A stretch of DNA of 64,000 nt, from the NCBI RefSeq assembly GCF_029543245.1, contig NZ_JARQWV010000027.1, positions 1 through 64,000 of the forward strand, in the 5' to 3' direction. The position numbers were made by a program, and so were the translations under genes. The notes beneath the pieces were generated by a model. The model was not told where the DNA came from. It did no database searches and saw nothing but the letters and a program-made list of their open reading frames with translations. This DNA is from Caulobacter endophyticus (GTDB lineage: Bacteria > Pseudomonadota > Alphaproteobacteria > Caulobacterales > Caulobacteraceae). Below, piece after piece: positions 1-8,051 of the stretch. Numbering within the stretch: position 1 is the first letter of the stretch; each line of letters opens with the position of its first letter.

Positions 1-104
1 CCCCTTGCGGTTTATGGGTTGGGCGATGCCCCCGTTTGTGTGTCTTTCCACCAAAACCACTCCGATACAGCTGATCGGCTGTTGCGGCGTTTCTGTACGT
101 GCAA

Positions 105-157
105 CCCCTCACCCGACCTCCCTCCGGGAGGCCACCCTCTCCCGCAAGGGGAGAGGG
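105..157. repeat. Palindromic intergenic repeat
   Basis: A block made of CTCACCCGACC, a CTCCGGGAG hairpin and CTCTCCCGCAAGGGGAGAG. The same block recurs near 47690 and, in reverse orientation, near 58066. It follows the ABC gene stop. Bases 1-104 hold no gene that I can support. Confidence 0.7.
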
Positions 158-158
158 A

Positions 159-1121
159 TCAGGTCTTCAGCGGATCCTTGGCGTTCGGGTCGCCGTAGGT
201 CAGCGACACGAACACGTCCTCCAGGTCGGGATCCTCGGTGGCGATGTCCTTGATCGACACGCCGGCCGCGCGCACGGCGGCCAGCACGTGTTCGACGCTG
301 GACTGGCCGGTGCGGTAGCTGACCGAGAAGGCGCCGCCGGCGCGGCCCTTGGTGTCGAAACCCTCCAGCGCCGGGGGCGTGGCCAGCGGGCTCTCGGGCG
401 TCACCACCACGTTGCGGATGTCCATGCGGCCCAGCAGGGTCGGGGTCGGCTCGCACACCACCACCTCGCCGCGGTTGACGATGGCGATCTGGTCGCAAAG
501 CTCCTGGGCCTCTTCCAGGTAGTGGGTGGTCAGCACGATGGTCACGCCCAGCTCGTGCAGGCCCTTCACATATTCCCACAACTGGCGGCGCAGCTCGACG
601 TCGACGCCGGCGGTCGGCTCGTCGAGGATCAGCACCGGCGGCTGGTGGACCATCGCCTTGGCCACCATCAGGCGCCGCTTCATGCCGCCCGACAGCTGGC
701 GCACGTAAGCATTCGCCTTGTCGCCCAGGCCCAGGGCATTGAGCAGCTCGTCGGTGCGGCGCTGGTTCTTGGGCACGCCGTAATAGCCGGCCTGCACCTC
801 CAGCGACTCGCGCGGGGTGAAGAAGACGTCGGCGGCCAGCTCCTGCGGCACCACGCCGATGGCGGCGCGGGCGTCGCGCGGGCGCTCGTCGATGTCGCGG
901 CCCCAGATCTTCACCGTGCCGCTCGACTTGCGCGTCAGGCCGGCCAGGATGTTGATGAAGGTCGACTTTCCCGCCCCGTTCGGGCCCAGCAGGCCGAAGA
1001 TCGAGCCGCGCGGCACCTTCAGGTCGATGCCGTTCAGCGCGCGCTTTTCCGGCGCCGTCTTGGTGGCGGGGTAGGTCTTGAACAGGCCCTCGGCTTCGAT
1101 CGCGTAGGCAGGCAGGTCCAT
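159..1121 (-). CDS. ABC transporter ATP-binding protein (ABC-2 exporter type)
   Basis: A 320-residue ATPase subunit that should power an ABC-2 type exporter at the inner membrane; substrate unknown. Visible motifs are the Walker A GPNGAGKST (about residues 46-54), the signature LSGGM (143-147), Walker B LILDEP (164-169) and the switch histidine in TTHYLEE. The long C-terminal tail after residue 210 is typical of the YadG/CcmA group. I start at the ATG giving MDLPAYAIEAEG, because the in-frame extension to 1205 reads as low-complexity arginine-rich sequence. The permease partner, if adjacent, lies outside the window. Confidence 0.9.
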   Translation of the reverse strand: MDLPAYAIEAEGLFKTYPATKTAPEKRALNGIDLKVPRGSIFGLLGPNGAGKSTFINILAGLTRKSSGTVKIWGRDIDERPRDARAAIGVVPQELAADVFFTPRESLEVQAGYYGVPKNQRRTDELLNALGLGDKANAYVRQLSGGMKRRLMVAKAMVHQPPVLILDEPTAGVDVELRRQLWEYVKGLHELGVTIVLTTHYLEEAQELCDQIAIVNRGEVVVCEPTPTLLGRMDIRNVVVTPESPLATPPALEGFDTKGRAGGAFSVSYRTGQSSVEHVLAAVRAAGVSIKDIATEDPDLEDVFVSLTYGDPNAKDPLKT

Positions 1122-1265
1122 GAAGCGTCCAATCGGGGGCGGAAGGCCTTGAAAACAGGGGCGTGCGCGGCTTCGTCGAATTGACGCGGCGCCGACGCGT
1201 CGCATAGGTATGCCTCGTTCGCCGCCTAGCCAAGGCCGCGCTCAGAATTCGAAGGTAGTTCCCCC

Positions 1266-1547
1266 ATGGCCAAGGCCAAGTCCGAAGCTCCGACCGCCCC
1301 CACCGCCATGGACGTCGCCGTCAACGCCGGCCCGGCGCCGGAGATCGTCCACGTCCATTCGCACCGCATCGCCTGCGACGGCGTCGGCGGCGCGCTGGGC
1401 CATCCGCGCGTGTGGCTGGAGATGGGCGCGGCCGGTTCGGTCGACTGCCCCTATTGCGACCGCCGCTTCATCGCCGCCGAGCATGCCGGTCATGACGAGG
1501 ACGAGCGCCTCGCCCCCGGCGTGTACGAAGGCCCGAGCGGCCACTAA
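1266..1547 (+). CDS. Zinc-finger domain protein, zf-CHCC family
   Basis: A 93-residue protein whose C-terminal half carries the CHCC zinc-finger pattern: CDGVGGALGHPRVW followed by VDCPYCDRRF, giving Cys, His, Cys, Cys ligands. The family includes the zinc site of the mitochondrial complex I subunit NDUFS6, and alphaproteobacteria carry short homologues that may act in complex I or redox-protein assembly. The first 30 residues are low-complexity Ala/Pro. The stop is 4 bp before the GTG of the downstream thioesterase, so the two are probably co-transcribed. The role is inferred from the family. Confidence 0.85.
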   Translation: MAKAKSEAPTAPTAMDVAVNAGPAPEIVHVHSHRIACDGVGGALGHPRVWLEMGAAGSVDCPYCDRRFIAAEHAGHDEDERLAPGVYEGPSGH

Positions 1548-1550
1548 CGC

Positions 1551-1982
1551 GTGGACGATTCCAGCCTGACCGGCCCGCGGGCCGAGACCCTCGCCAAGGC
1601 GTGGGAAGCCGCCGAGTGGCCGCACGACCCGCCGGTCCTGCGCGCCATCGCCATGCCGTCCGACACCAACCCCGAAGGCGACATCTTCGGCGGCTGGCTC
1701 TTGTCGCAGATGGACCTGGCCGCGGCCTCGATCGCCTTCCACCGGGCGGCCGGCCGCTGCGCCACGATCGCCGTCGACGGCATGGTGTTCATCAGCCCGG
1801 TGTTCGTCGGCGACGAGGTCAGCCTGTTCGCCCGCATCATCCATACGGGCCGCACCTCGCTGAAGGTCGAGGTCGAGGCCTGGCGCCGCCGCCGCGACGG
1901 CGAAAAGGCCCACAAGGTGACCCAGGGCGTGTTCACCTTCGTCGCCATCGGCGAAGACCGCAAGCCGCGTCCGCTGCCGTAG
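1551..1982 (+). CDS. Acyl-CoA thioesterase, YciA-like hotdog fold
   Basis: A 143-residue single hotdog-domain thioesterase that should hydrolyse acyl-CoA to free acid and CoA in the cytoplasm. The signature MPSDTNPEGDIFGGWLLSQMD contains the family's catalytic Asn/Asp region, and TIAVDGMVFISPVFVGDEV matches the central strands of YciA/BFIT thioesterases. The start is GTG, immediately after the zf-CHCC stop. Length fits the family. YciA-type enzymes act on broad short- to medium-chain substrates; the true substrate here is not readable. Confidence 0.88.
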   Translation: MDDSSLTGPRAETLAKAWEAAEWPHDPPVLRAIAMPSDTNPEGDIFGGWLLSQMDLAAASIAFHRAAGRCATIAVDGMVFISPVFVGDEVSLFARIIHTGRTSLKVEVEAWRRRRDGEKAHKVTQGVFTFVAIGEDRKPRPLP

Positions 1983-2016
1983 GGGCGCGGGACCCTTCTC
2001 CAAAATCCAGACAAAC

Positions 2017-2134
2017 CCGCCTCCCTCGCCCTTGTGGCGAGGGTCCATGGCGGCCGCGGCTCAGACCTGCGCCGTCATGACAAAGGTCTGAGCGGCCGAA
2101 CGATGGGTCCTGGGCACAAGGCCCAGGAAGGCGA
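2017..2134. repeat. Dispersed 118-bp intergenic repeat, copy 1
   Basis: It begins CCGCCTCCCTCGCCCTTGTGG and ends AGGAAGGCGA, with internal GGTCTGAGC and CGATGG blocks. A clearly related copy of the same length lies at 53932-54049. Outer arms of the type CTCGCCCTTGTGGCGAG can form a hairpin. It lies between the convergent thioesterase and ggt genes. Confidence 0.75.
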
Positions 2135-2175
2135 GTTTGGTTGAACGGCCAGCCTTGGCCGGCCGCCCGTCGGGA

Positions 2176-3930
2176 CTACTCCAGCCCCTTGGCCACGCCC
2201 TCGCGACGCGGATCCGCGCCGCCTTCCAGCTTGCCGCCCGGCCGCACGATCACGCCGTGCAGGCCCGAATTCTCGTTCTGGCCTTCCTTGACCATCACGC
2301 CGCGCCCCTGCAGCGCCGCCGTCAGCTCGGGGCCGAAGCGGTTCACCTCGCCTGAGAAGACGTCGCCCCGCGCCACGAGGTTCGGCAGGGCCACGGCGTC
2401 CTGCATCGACAGGCCCCAGTCGAACACGCCGACCATGGCCTTGAGGTTATAGGACAGGATAGCCGAGCCGCCCGGCGAGCCGACGGCGGCCAGGAACTTG
2501 CCCTTGTCGTCCAGCACCACCACCGGCGACATCGACGAGCGCGGGCGCTTGCCCCCGGCCACGGCGTTGGCGCCGGGCAGGCCGTCCTTGTCGATCGGCG
2601 CGAAGTTGAAGTCGGTCAGCTGGTTGTTGAGGAAGAAGCCGCCGACCATCCGGCCCGAGCCGAAGATGCTCTCGACCGTGGTGGTCATCGACACCACGTT
2701 GCCCGCCGCGTCGACGATGACGAAGTGGGTGGTGCCGCCCGGCTCGATCGTCGAGTCCGGGCCGACCTTGGGCGCGCCCTTGGGCAGGCCGAAGCTCGGG
2801 GCCGGGCCGGCCGTCTCGCCGATCAGCCTGGCGCGCTCCTTCACATAGGCCGGCTCCAGCAGGCCCTCGACGGGCACGCTCACCTTGTCCGGGTCGCCGA
2901 CATAGCGGTCGCGGTCGGCGTACATCACCCGTTCGGCCTCGGCGATCTGGGTCCAGGCGATCGGGTCCTTGGGGCCGCGCTTGGCGATGTCGGTGTGTTC
3001 GAGCATCAAGAGCGCCTGCAGCAGCGACACCCCGCTCGACGACGGGTTGGGCACGCAGACGCTGTAGACCTTCCACGGGCGGCACAGGGCGTCGGCGCTG
3101 CGCGGCTTGTAGGCCGCAAGGTCGGCCAGGGTCATGGCCGAGGGGCGCTCGCCCTCGTGCAGCTTGGCGACGATCGCCTGGGCCAGCGGGCCTTCATAGA
3201 GGGCCGACGGCCCCTCTGCGGCCAGGCGGCGCACGGTGGCGGCGTAGGCCGGGTTCTTCAGGGTGTCGCCGGCCTGGTAGCGCCGGCCGTCGGGCTTGGT
3301 GAAATAGGCGGCCGCGTCGGGCGTCTGGCCCTGGGGCGAACGGCCGTTGATCATCGAGGCCAGGCGCGGGCTGACGACGAAGCCTTGGTCGGCCAGCTTT
3401 TCGGCGTCGAGGAACAGGCGGTCCCAGCCGATGGCGCCGTGCTCCTTCTGGGCCTGGGCCAGCATGGCCACCGCGCCCGGCACGCCGGTCGAGCGGCCCG
3501 ACAGCACCGCCGAGATGAACGACACCGGCTTGCCGTCCTCACCCAGGAACAGGGCGGGCGTCGCGGCCGCCGGGGCGGTCTCGCGGCCGTCATAGGCGGT
3601 CACCTTGCCGGTCTTGGCGTCGTAGAAGACCATGAACGAGCCGCCGCCCAGGCCCGAGCTCTGCGGCTCGACGAGGCCCAGCACCGCCTGCACCGCCACC
3701 GCGGCGTCGGCGGCCGAACCGCCCTCGCGCAGCACCCGAAGGCCCGCCTCCGTCGCCAGCGGATTGGCCGAGGCCACCATGCCGCGCGGGCTGTAGGCGG
3801 CCGCGCCGGCGGTCTTCGGGGCGATCCTGGGGGCGGTCGCCGTGGCCTGAGGCTCCGCCGTGGCCGCGCAGCCGGCGATCCCTCCGCAAGCGGTCAGGAC
3901 GGCGAGGGCGGCGAGAACGGGCAGGCGCAT
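2176..3930 (-). CDS. ggt: Gamma-glutamyltransferase (glutathione hydrolase), secreted
   Basis: A 584-residue N-terminal nucleophile hydrolase that cleaves the gamma-glutamyl bond of glutathione and transfers or hydrolyses the glutamyl group in the periplasm. It starts MRLPVLAALAVLTACGG, a signal peptide with possible lipobox cysteines. The autoprocessing and catalytic threonine is in PGGTTHF (about residue 400), followed by the small-subunit motifs GRMVGGFFLNNQ and GKRPRSSMSP. A GAAGGATC ribosome site precedes ATG 3930, so the 38-residue upstream extension is rejected. Length matches the family. Confidence 0.93.
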   Translation of the reverse strand: MRLPVLAALAVLTACGGIAGCAATAEPQATATAPRIAPKTAGAAAYSPRGMVASANPLATEAGLRVLREGGSAADAAVAVQAVLGLVEPQSSGLGGGSFMVFYDAKTGKVTAYDGRETAPAAATPALFLGEDGKPVSFISAVLSGRSTGVPGAVAMLAQAQKEHGAIGWDRLFLDAEKLADQGFVVSPRLASMINGRSPQGQTPDAAAYFTKPDGRRYQAGDTLKNPAYAATVRRLAAEGPSALYEGPLAQAIVAKLHEGERPSAMTLADLAAYKPRSADALCRPWKVYSVCVPNPSSSGVSLLQALLMLEHTDIAKRGPKDPIAWTQIAEAERVMYADRDRYVGDPDKVSVPVEGLLEPAYVKERARLIGETAGPAPSFGLPKGAPKVGPDSTIEPGGTTHFVIVDAAGNVVSMTTTVESIFGSGRMVGGFFLNNQLTDFNFAPIDKDGLPGANAVAGGKRPRSSMSPVVVLDDKGKFLAAVGSPGGSAILSYNLKAMVGVFDWGLSMQDAVALPNLVARGDVFSGEVNRFGPELTAALQGRGVMVKEGQNENSGLHGVIVRPGGKLEGGADPRREGVAKGLE

Positions 3931-4217
3931 GGGCGGATCCTTCAGGCGGACGGACATCGGGCGCGAAACAGACCGCCCGGCGCGTCGGAAATCCGACTCG
4001 GGCAGCGGAGATTCGACGAACCATGCCCCCGACGCCGCCACCACGCTCGCGAAAAAACGCCGCCGCGCACCCCTGCGACATCTTTTTCGCGCCTACAAAC
4101 CCTTATGCGCCAAGGGATCGCGCAGTTATCCACCGAACTTGGCGACTTTCTTGCGACAAGACGCTTGCGCACCCCAGGGGTACGGGGTATCTCCCCCGCC
4201 TCGCCGCAAGGCAGTGC

Positions 4218-4294
4218 GCGCCCGTAGCTCAGCTGGATAGAGCATCAGACTACGAATCTGAGGGTCGGACGTTCGAATCGTTCCGGGCGCGCCA
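4218..4294 (+). tRNA. tRNA-Arg (anticodon ACG), island integration site
   Basis: A 77-nt cloverleaf. Acceptor arm GCGCCCG pairs with CGGGCGC, followed by discriminator G and encoded CCA. The anticodon stem TCAGA/TCTGA holds loop CTACGAA with anticodon ACG at 4252-4254. The T arm is GGACG-TTCGAAT-CGTTC. The 3' part from 4250 is duplicated at the far end of the island, so this gene is the attachment target and remains intact. Confidence 0.97.
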
Positions 4295-4296
4295 TT
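4250..4296 (+). repeat. attL: 47-bp direct repeat in the tRNA-Arg 3' end
   Basis: Bases 4250-4296 are identical to 39755-39801. The repeat runs from the anticodon loop through CCA and two bases beyond. This is the footprint expected of tyrosine recombinase integration into a tRNA gene. Confidence 0.95.
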
Positions 4297-4339
4297 TTCT
4301 CCAATAAAATCAACGATTTGATGTGCCAAAATGCGGCAC

Positions 4340-4380
4340 CCCCGACTATTTGGGTTCGTTAGTCGGGGTTTTAGTCGGGG
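4340..4380. promoter_or_regulatory. Left-end TTAGTCGGG motif cluster (possible integrase arm sites or tRNA terminator)
   Basis: TTAGTCGGGG occurs at 4359-4368 and 4371-4380, 12 bp apart, with an inverted CCCCGACTA at 4340-4348. Two direct copies of TTAGTCGGG, 11 bp apart, lie just upstream of the integrase at 39590-39609. Sharing between both island ends suggests integrase arm-type binding sites. The 4340-4368 inverted pair plus TTTT could alternatively terminate tRNA transcription. Confidence 0.55.
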
Positions 4381-4489
4381 AACTTTCCTCAGATCGAAGG
4401 GTCTTGCGGAACTGCTCCCGAACGCTTCGCGACATGAAAGCGCCAGAATGATCCATGACGCGGAGTGAATACGTGAGGTCCTCGGCACA

Positions 4490-4610
4490 CGCCCTTGTGG
4501 CGGGAAGCCCTGCCTGGTCCCGTTCGCTGGGTGAAGCAAGCGGCGTGCCGAGCAAGCCGCCCCATCTGCACCTGCGGCTGAAAAGAGAGGTCCCGGCCAC
4601 AAGGGCGGGA
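4490..4610. repeat. Decayed copy of a chromosomal palindromic repeat inside the island
   Basis: It is framed by CGCCCTTGTGGCGGGA and GGCCACAAGGGCGGG as inverted arms, with a middle part containing GTGCCGAGCAAGCCGCCCC. The better preserved relative is at 53298-53430. It shows that the island has exchanged sequence with, or long resided in, a Caulobacter-like host. Confidence 0.6.
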
Positions 4611-4840
4611 GTTCACCGGAAGCGACAATCGATCTCGACCTCGATCTAGGAAGTTGATGAGGGGTCGCTCGCTCCTTAAACCCTCAGTTCCTGTAGATCG
4701 TGAATTAGGATTCTGGTTCTTGCCGTGGCCGGTCCCCACGGACGCCGTTGACGTCGAGATACCAGACGGCCTCCAATACGGCATGGTCGTGCTGAAGATA
4801 CTAGTCACACTCGCGCTTGGCTTCTCTCTGGAGGTGGGTG

Positions 4841-4999
4841 ATGCCGGGGTTGGGGCGCGTCGCAGTGAGCGTGGCGTCGGTCGCCGCTAGACATGCGCCA
4901 CTGATTGCCATCCTTGTTGTGATCGGTGCATTGGCTAGATGTACGAGCGGAGGCGACTGCGACTACGGCAGGACGGGCGAGCAATGCTCGCCATACTAA
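4841..4999 (+). CDS. Possible small membrane protein
   Basis: A 52-residue frame with a strong GGAGG ribosome site 7 bp before ATG 4841. One hydrophobic segment (LIAILVVIGAL, about residues 21-31) is followed by a cysteine-containing tail. The residue before the first cysteine is Arg, so it does not fit a lipobox. No family is recognised. The ribosome site and transmembrane segment are the only support; it could be chance. Confidence 0.35.
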   Translation: MPGLGRVAVSVASVAARHAPLIAILVVIGALARCTSGGDCDYGRTGEQCSPY

Positions 5000-5437
5000 A
5001 TACCTCACCGCGTGTCGTGGCGACTTCGCGGCGGGCCCATTCCAGACCACAAGCGTACTTCCACCTTCACCCGAGCGCCTCGACCAGCCGCTGTTTTTTC
5101 GCGCACCCTAGCGGCACGCCACCATTTCGCCCGCACGTTTCTCGAAGCAGAACCTAGCCGGAGCGCCAAGGGCTGCTGACGTTTAGGGGGCTGTCTAGAC
5201 TGAGAAACTGCGTGGCTAAAGTGGTATCTAGCGGCCCGCTGCGGCACCTCACGACCTCATAAAATGGGGCCTAGAGGGCGGGAGGAAGTCGCCCCTTACC
5301 AGTTGGAAGAAGGACTTCAGCTATACCCTAAAGGGGGGCGCGTATCCTAAATCCATGCACAGGTGGTGAGGTTAGAGGGTATAGCGCACTCGTGCCTGAT
5401 ACGACATTCTTCGACCTATCAGAAGCGAGGCAGAAGC
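5000..5437. other. Non-coding gap before the nuclease-NTPase gene
   Basis: No convincing gene. Base composition becomes AT-richer towards the next gene, so its promoter is probably here, but no clear -35/-10 pair can be assigned by eye. Confidence 0.4.
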
Positions 5438-7942
5438 GTGGCAACCTCTCAGGAACTTATAGCCCGACTCAGCGAGATCAAGGTTTCAGCAGGGAACGAA
5501 GCTGATGTCCGCTTCAAAGTAATAGATGATATTCTCACCCATATACTGGGCTGGGATAAGACGGATTTCACCCACGAAGAGCGCGTATCTGAAGATGGGT
5601 CAGATTATTTTTTGGATTACCTAATAACCACGGCCCAAACTTCTCTGCTTATAGAGGCGAAGCGCCTCCAAGTGGATTTCTCGAAGGTGCCGACCGGTCG
5701 CGCTGCGCTAAAGGGTTCCTGGGTAAAGGGGGACCTTAAGAAAGCAATTAATCAGGCGCGAGACTACGGTCGCCGAAGAGGGGTCGGATTTTGCGCCGTC
5801 ACAAATGGTGATGCTTGGATAGTCTTTCCCGTAAATAGGAGAGACCTCGTAAGCTTCGAAGATACATATGCCGTCACCTTTTCTGACGCAGCAACTGCTC
5901 TAGACGCCGATCTTGATGATTTCAGAGCGTTACTTTCGAGGAGCTCTGTTATCGACGGCAGTCTGGAGCAAGCGCTCTTGGGCGGCGATAGCAATCAAAC
6001 AGACAACCGGCGGCTTAACAAAATTTACGACAGCTCGTTCTCCAAAATTACTCGAACGACCATGTTTTCCTCGATAGAGGATGAGATAGTTACCGCATTT
6101 GCTGAAGAGCTAGTGTCAAATAATCCAGCCCTACTAGAGAAGGCTTACGTAGAAACGGCTGATCGGATCAAGTTCGACGACCGCGTTAAGATGGCTGTTT
6201 TGCGCAGAGATCAAGTCATCAATACGCGCCCAATGCGCCCCGTCGGGCGCACGGGCGTCTCAAACACTGCAAGCCATGTCATCAGTACGAAGGTCAAGAG
6301 TCAATCTGTTGCGCTTCTCACTCTTGGGCTCGTGGGCGCGGGAAAGACGACATTTCTAAACTACGTTCAGAAGGTTAGCGGTAGTCAATACTTCGACCAA
6401 GAAAAAGCGTCACCCAGCGCGCACTGGCTTTATATCGATTTTCGTTCGTTTTCTAAATCTCTTTCTCCGAGATCGTTTATTTATGAATCACTTTTCAACT
6501 ACATCGGCGAGAATGCCACGCTGGGGGACTACGAAAGAACAATCAAGCACGCTTATAAGGGGGAGATAGCGGCGCTTACTCGTGGCCCCCTCGCAGTTAT
6601 GCGAGGCAACCAGAAAGCGATAGATGATAAGATCGCCGAGCTACTTCTAAGGGAATACGAGGAAAAATCTCCCTATGCGAGGCGCATTCTGTCATACGCT
6701 TCATTGAAGACTCCGCTATTTTTGGTAATTGACAATGTTGACCAGATCGAAGAAACGACAACCCAGGAAAGTATCTTCCTTGAAGCTGTTGCGATAGCTC
6801 GGGAAAGCGGCCTGAATCTGGTCCTTGCAATGCGGGATGCGACCTACGTCAAAAATCGCTCGTCTGCAGTGTTTGACGCCTTCACCTTCGACGCGATCTA
6901 CATTGACCCTCCGCACATCCAATCCGTGCTATCAAAGCGTTTCTCGATTGCAGAGCACCTCCTCAAGGGCAAGTCATTCGATCTGACTACCGATGGCGGC
7001 GCGCGCGTCACTGTTTCCGATGCATCTCGCGTCGTGGAAATGCTCAGCGCCAGCGTACTTGGTACGGAGGTCGGCAATCTCATAGAGGTGTCCGCCACCG
7101 GCGACGTGCGCCTCGCCCTTCAGATGACCAAGCAGTTTCTGCAGTTTGGCTACTCAACCTCTTACCGGGCATATCAAGCCTTCGAGCGCACCGGCACCTA
7201 TCGCTTTCCCGTGCACGAGGCCGTCAGAGCAATCATGTTCGGGAATCAGTCGATCTACAGGGATGAATTCTCCCCCTTCCTAAATCCATTCGATGCGAAA
7301 ACTGGGCGCTCCGAGAGCCAATTTTTGCGCCTGTATATAATGAGTGCCTTGGTGAGCGCCGCCTCGACAAAGACTTTCCAGGGCTTGGAGGCGGGGGAAA
7401 TTGTATCCAGCCTGGAAAAGCTTGGCTTCAGTCAGAGGATCACAAATAAAGTTATCGCAGACCTCATATCTGGTAGAATTTGCTTCTCGAGATCACACCA
7501 GGAGTACACGCTTGAGAGCGTGCTCGTTCCGAGCCGGCTGTGTGGATACATCGTCAGAGATCTAATTGGAAAGATGATATTCCTTGAAAATGCGATATTC
7601 GACACATTTATATATGATGATATAGTTTGGAACGATGTAAAAAGGAAGATGCAGCAGGTTTACGGAAACAGCAGACCTGTTGCTAAATTTAAATTGAGGA
7701 AAGAAATAACTAGCACATTTTTTGACTGGGTGGAGCAGGAAGTGCAGAAATTGTGCTCAGAAGCGGCAAAGCGGAACTTAGGGCCGTTCTGGACGAATAA
7801 TCCCATCTCTAGACTTCGAACGGATTTCGACTCCGAGCTAGAAAGAGCACTTCGGTCTGCGGTTAGAAATTATGGAACAGACAAAGAAAAAGAATTGATG
7901 GGGCTGCCGCTGTTCAACGATGAGGCTTCACGTTCAAATTGA
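5438..7942 (+). CDS. PD-(D/E)XK nuclease fused to a P-loop NTPase (defence-like)
   Basis: An 834-residue protein with two parts. Residues 20-150 look like the type I restriction HsdR N-terminal nuclease fold: EADVRFKVIDDILTHILGW, then D60 (FLDYLI) and E73-x-K75 (LLIEAKRL), a plausible catalytic set. Residues 290-450 carry Walker A GLVGAGKT (297-304) and Walker B LFLVIDNVDQ (427-436), as in AAA/STAND NTPases. The C-terminal ~350 residues are unassigned. I prefer GTG 5438; GTG 5363 is possible but adds 25 poorly protein-like residues. The gene is markedly AT-richer than its neighbours, which suggests recent transfer. A single-gene phage defence role is inference. Confidence 0.75.
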   Translation: MATSQELIARLSEIKVSAGNEADVRFKVIDDILTHILGWDKTDFTHEERVSEDGSDYFLDYLITTAQTSLLIEAKRLQVDFSKVPTGRAALKGSWVKGDLKKAINQARDYGRRRGVGFCAVTNGDAWIVFPVNRRDLVSFEDTYAVTFSDAATALDADLDDFRALLSRSSVIDGSLEQALLGGDSNQTDNRRLNKIYDSSFSKITRTTMFSSIEDEIVTAFAEELVSNNPALLEKAYVETADRIKFDDRVKMAVLRRDQVINTRPMRPVGRTGVSNTASHVISTKVKSQSVALLTLGLVGAGKTTFLNYVQKVSGSQYFDQEKASPSAHWLYIDFRSFSKSLSPRSFIYESLFNYIGENATLGDYERTIKHAYKGEIAALTRGPLAVMRGNQKAIDDKIAELLLREYEEKSPYARRILSYASLKTPLFLVIDNVDQIEETTTQESIFLEAVAIARESGLNLVLAMRDATYVKNRSSAVFDAFTFDAIYIDPPHIQSVLSKRFSIAEHLLKGKSFDLTTDGGARVTVSDASRVVEMLSASVLGTEVGNLIEVSATGDVRLALQMTKQFLQFGYSTSYRAYQAFERTGTYRFPVHEAVRAIMFGNQSIYRDEFSPFLNPFDAKTGRSESQFLRLYIMSALVSAASTKTFQGLEAGEIVSSLEKLGFSQRITNKVIADLISGRICFSRSHQEYTLESVLVPSRLCGYIVRDLIGKMIFLENAIFDTFIYDDIVWNDVKRKMQQVYGNSRPVAKFKLRKEITSTFFDWVEQEVQKLCSEAAKRNLGPFWTNNPISRLRTDFDSELERALRSAVRNYGTDKEKELMGLPLFNDEASRSN

Positions 7943-8051
7943 ATACGAGGCGCATCGACAGAGTCAGTTCTACCGATATCGCGCACCGCACGAGCCCGCC
8001 ACATTGCTCGGAGGGTATTGCAACGTTCAATAGCCCTTTGTCGTTGAGTTG

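Larger units (their letters stand above)
4297..4840. other. Gene-less left end of island
   Basis: No open frame here has a convincing ribosome site or protein-like composition. The stretch holds the TTAGTCGGG motifs (4340-4380) and a decayed copy of a chromosomal palindromic repeat (4490-4610). Confidence 0.5.
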
